NCBI GenBank assembly: GCA_032718475.1
Contig: JAUCBJ010007624.1
Span: forward strand, 1-28,850
Direction of reading: 5' to 3'
Length of the DNA: 28,850 bases
From: Nemertoderma westbladi
Taxonomy: Eukaryota > Xenacoelomorpha > Nemertodermatida > Nemertodermatidae
Both the position numbers and the translations under genes were made by a program. Position 1 is the stretch's first letter. The number at the start of each line of letters is the position of its first letter. The notes below the pieces were generated by a model, which saw nothing but the letters and a program-made list of their open reading frames with translations, was not told where the DNA came from and ran no database searches. Positions 27,119 to 28,850 of the stretch are shown piece by piece.

Positions 27119-28850
27119 CCACCAACTACTACTACTAGGATCGGCATGCTGCATTGCAGCTGCATTTTTAAGAATGCTGTGCCGGCTTGTCAACAAAATT
27201 GCACCGCCACAACTCCCTATCACCCATGACATTTGCTAGATCATCCGCATCTTTAAGGCCAGTGTCCTTTAAGATGCGTCTCAAGAAAGTCATGGGCTGT
27301 CCACCATGCTTATTCACTCCATGAGGCTGCCAAAGTACAAGATTATGCACTGGCTGGTCCTCACGGCGAAAGCAATGTCCTGCAAAGCGGAGGCGATTTT
27401 GTTCTAGTGTCAAGCTTGGGGGAACCAATGAGACACCTCCAATGTTATATAGTGTCTGGTTGGAGATGTATGCATTGTACTTGACACAATGTACCCGGCG
27501 TAGCATTCTTGTGAATGTGCCATCCAGAGATTTGGTGTCCTCAGCAGTTAGAGCCCAGCATGGACTCCCGTAGAGGAGTACTGGAACTACTGCTGCTCTA
27601 AATAATCGGACCTTAAGTTTCCGATTAATTCTAGGTGACTTCCAAATCCTGGAAAGCCTATTCAAGGCTGCCCATGCCTTTCCCTTACGTATTCGAAGGT
27701 CCTCACCTGACTTCCGGATCCATGATCCCAGGTAACAGAAGTCGTCCACATGCTCAAGCATACCATCCTTTGAGCTTATGCTCATCCGATCAGAGACTTG
27801 CTGAGGACTTTCAAAGTTAACTGTCAGAATTTTGGTCTTTCTGGAGTTAATAAAAAGACCAACACTAGAAGCAGCATGTTCTAATGAGCTGAGGAGCCGT
27901 TGGGCTCCCTCTAATGATTCTGAGAGTACTCCTAAGTCATCAGCAAAGTCTAGATCAGTTAGGTACTTGGCAGGATTTCCTCGACTTCTGGAGCCAGTAG
28001 GTGGAGTTATCATCACCCCATCATCATTATGATGATCTAAGGACATGCGTAGAACATAGTCAACCACAATAATGAACAAGAATGGTGCAAGTGTGTCTCC
28101 TTGGAGGACGCCCCATAACACTTCAAATGGTTCTGTGTCACCGTCAACAGTAGACACAAATGTTGTCGAACCATCGTATACTGATCTGATTGCTGCAATA
28201 ATTTCATCAGGAATCCCATATAATGAAAGTATGCTGAACTTACGTGAGCGAGAGACTGAATCAAAGGCCTTGAAGAAGTCAACAAAGATAACAGCCAGAT
28301 GCCTGTCTTTCTTTTTTGATAACTCTTCAATTATCCTTCTAAGTGCCAAAATGGGCTCCATGGTCCCACGACCTTTACGGAACCCATTCTGATTTCCACG
28401 GAGCAGTCTCTCAATGGGATCCCTGATGCGATTTAATAGAATTCTATTGTATAGCTTTGCAGCAATCGAGATCAATGAGATTCCCCGAAAAGAACCATAG
28501 AGTGTTAGGTTGCCCTACTTGGGAACTGGCACCAACTTATTTGTTTTCATTTCTTGTGGGACTCTTGTTGTTCGGTACATGTCTACTATGATGGGATAGA
28601 TGAGCTTTAAACACTCAGGTATTTTAAAAACCTCAAGGGGAACACCATCTACTCCACTGGCACGATTGGTCTTAATGATTTTTGCAGCAGCCTTCACTTC
28701 TGCAAAGGAGATATCACCAATGGGAATATCTGGGAGTACAGACTCAGACGCTTTTACTTCTATAAAGTTATCTGGCAATACCCTGTCATTATTGAGGAGC
28801 TTTTCAAAGCGGGCCTTCTAACCATTGAGGCGATCGGCTGGTGATTCAGC
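27119..28850 (-). mobile_element. LINE family A, 3' half, running off the window
   Basis: Minus-strand LINE whose (TAG)n tail meets the plus-strand endonuclease half at 27119-27132. It shares 27126-27985 with 1-868 at almost complete identity. It extends past the right edge. Confidence 0.92.
27168..28850 (-). pseudogene. LINE family A reverse transcriptase
   Basis: One frame with two stops (TAG at 28818-28820 and TAG at 28515-28517). In order: KARFEKLLNNDRV, the RT start KTNRASGVDGVPLEVFK, LVPVPK then the stop where a lysine is usual, GFRKGRGTMEP, VIFVDFFKAFDSVSR, GVLQGDTLAPFLFIIVVDY, the FADD box (27936-27947), YLGSWI, RLRFAGHCFRR, and the C-terminus at TAA 27168-27170. All RT motifs are present; only point stops disable it. 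The N-terminal endonuclease would lie to the right of the window. Confidence 0.92.

Noticed and set aside
25589-28850. Twin-priming inversion of a single LINE
   Set aside because: In twin priming the inverted 5' part lies upstream of the 3' part; here the 5' part lies beyond the tail of the 3' part.

Overview
The window looks like eukaryotic, animal DNA: a dense graveyard of retrotransposons with almost no host coding sequence. The evidence is apurinic-type (APE) LINEs, a BEL/Pao LTR retrotransposon, simple repeats, and one short exon with proper splice signals that encodes part of an ionotropic glutamate receptor. A marine or other invertebrate metazoan is my inference; the species cannot be read from the sequence.

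Layout. 1-868: 3' end of a LINE (family A), minus strand. 873-4018: first copy of an unidentified repeat, here called family X, with a broken ORF and a 1.26-kb 3' region. 4019-6440: 5' two-thirds of a CR1-like LINE, minus strand (PHD-finger ORF1, endonuclease start of ORF2). About 6480-8879: second, rearranged copy of family X. 8880-9532: 3' RT end of a CR1/jockey-like LINE, plus strand, joined to a scrap of integrase. 9771-10790: poly-G/poly-C modules. 10843-11099: an AT-rich element with terminal inverted repeats (MITE-like). 11414-11506: the glutamate-receptor exon, minus strand.

12149-25370 is a minisatellite of 10-bp period, split by a 12.66-kb BEL/Pao element (12252-24908) with two LTRs (TGT...ACA) and a 5-bp target duplication (ACAAT). 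Inside the BEL element the order is: 5' LTR, long low-complexity Gag N-terminal region with poly-G runs, Gag core (interrupted by a 5'-truncated LINE flanked by a 24-bp duplication), zinc knuckles, aspartic protease, RT, RNase H, integrase with part of its core deleted, a downstream domain, then an unexpected third coding region with three tandem CCHC zinc knuckles, a perfect hairpin, the polypurine tract and the 3' LTR. It carries many stops and frameshifts and cannot be functional as it stands.

25589-27118 is a plus-strand endonuclease half of a family A-type LINE. It meets, head-on, a minus-strand RT half (27119-28850, running off the window) whose last 865 bp are almost identical to 1-868. 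The family-A 3' ends are therefore young, while the BEL element and family X are old.

The most unusual items are the triple-knuckle third ORF of the BEL element with a run of GGTAC dyads before it, the hairpin that abuts the polypurine tract, and the unidentified family X.
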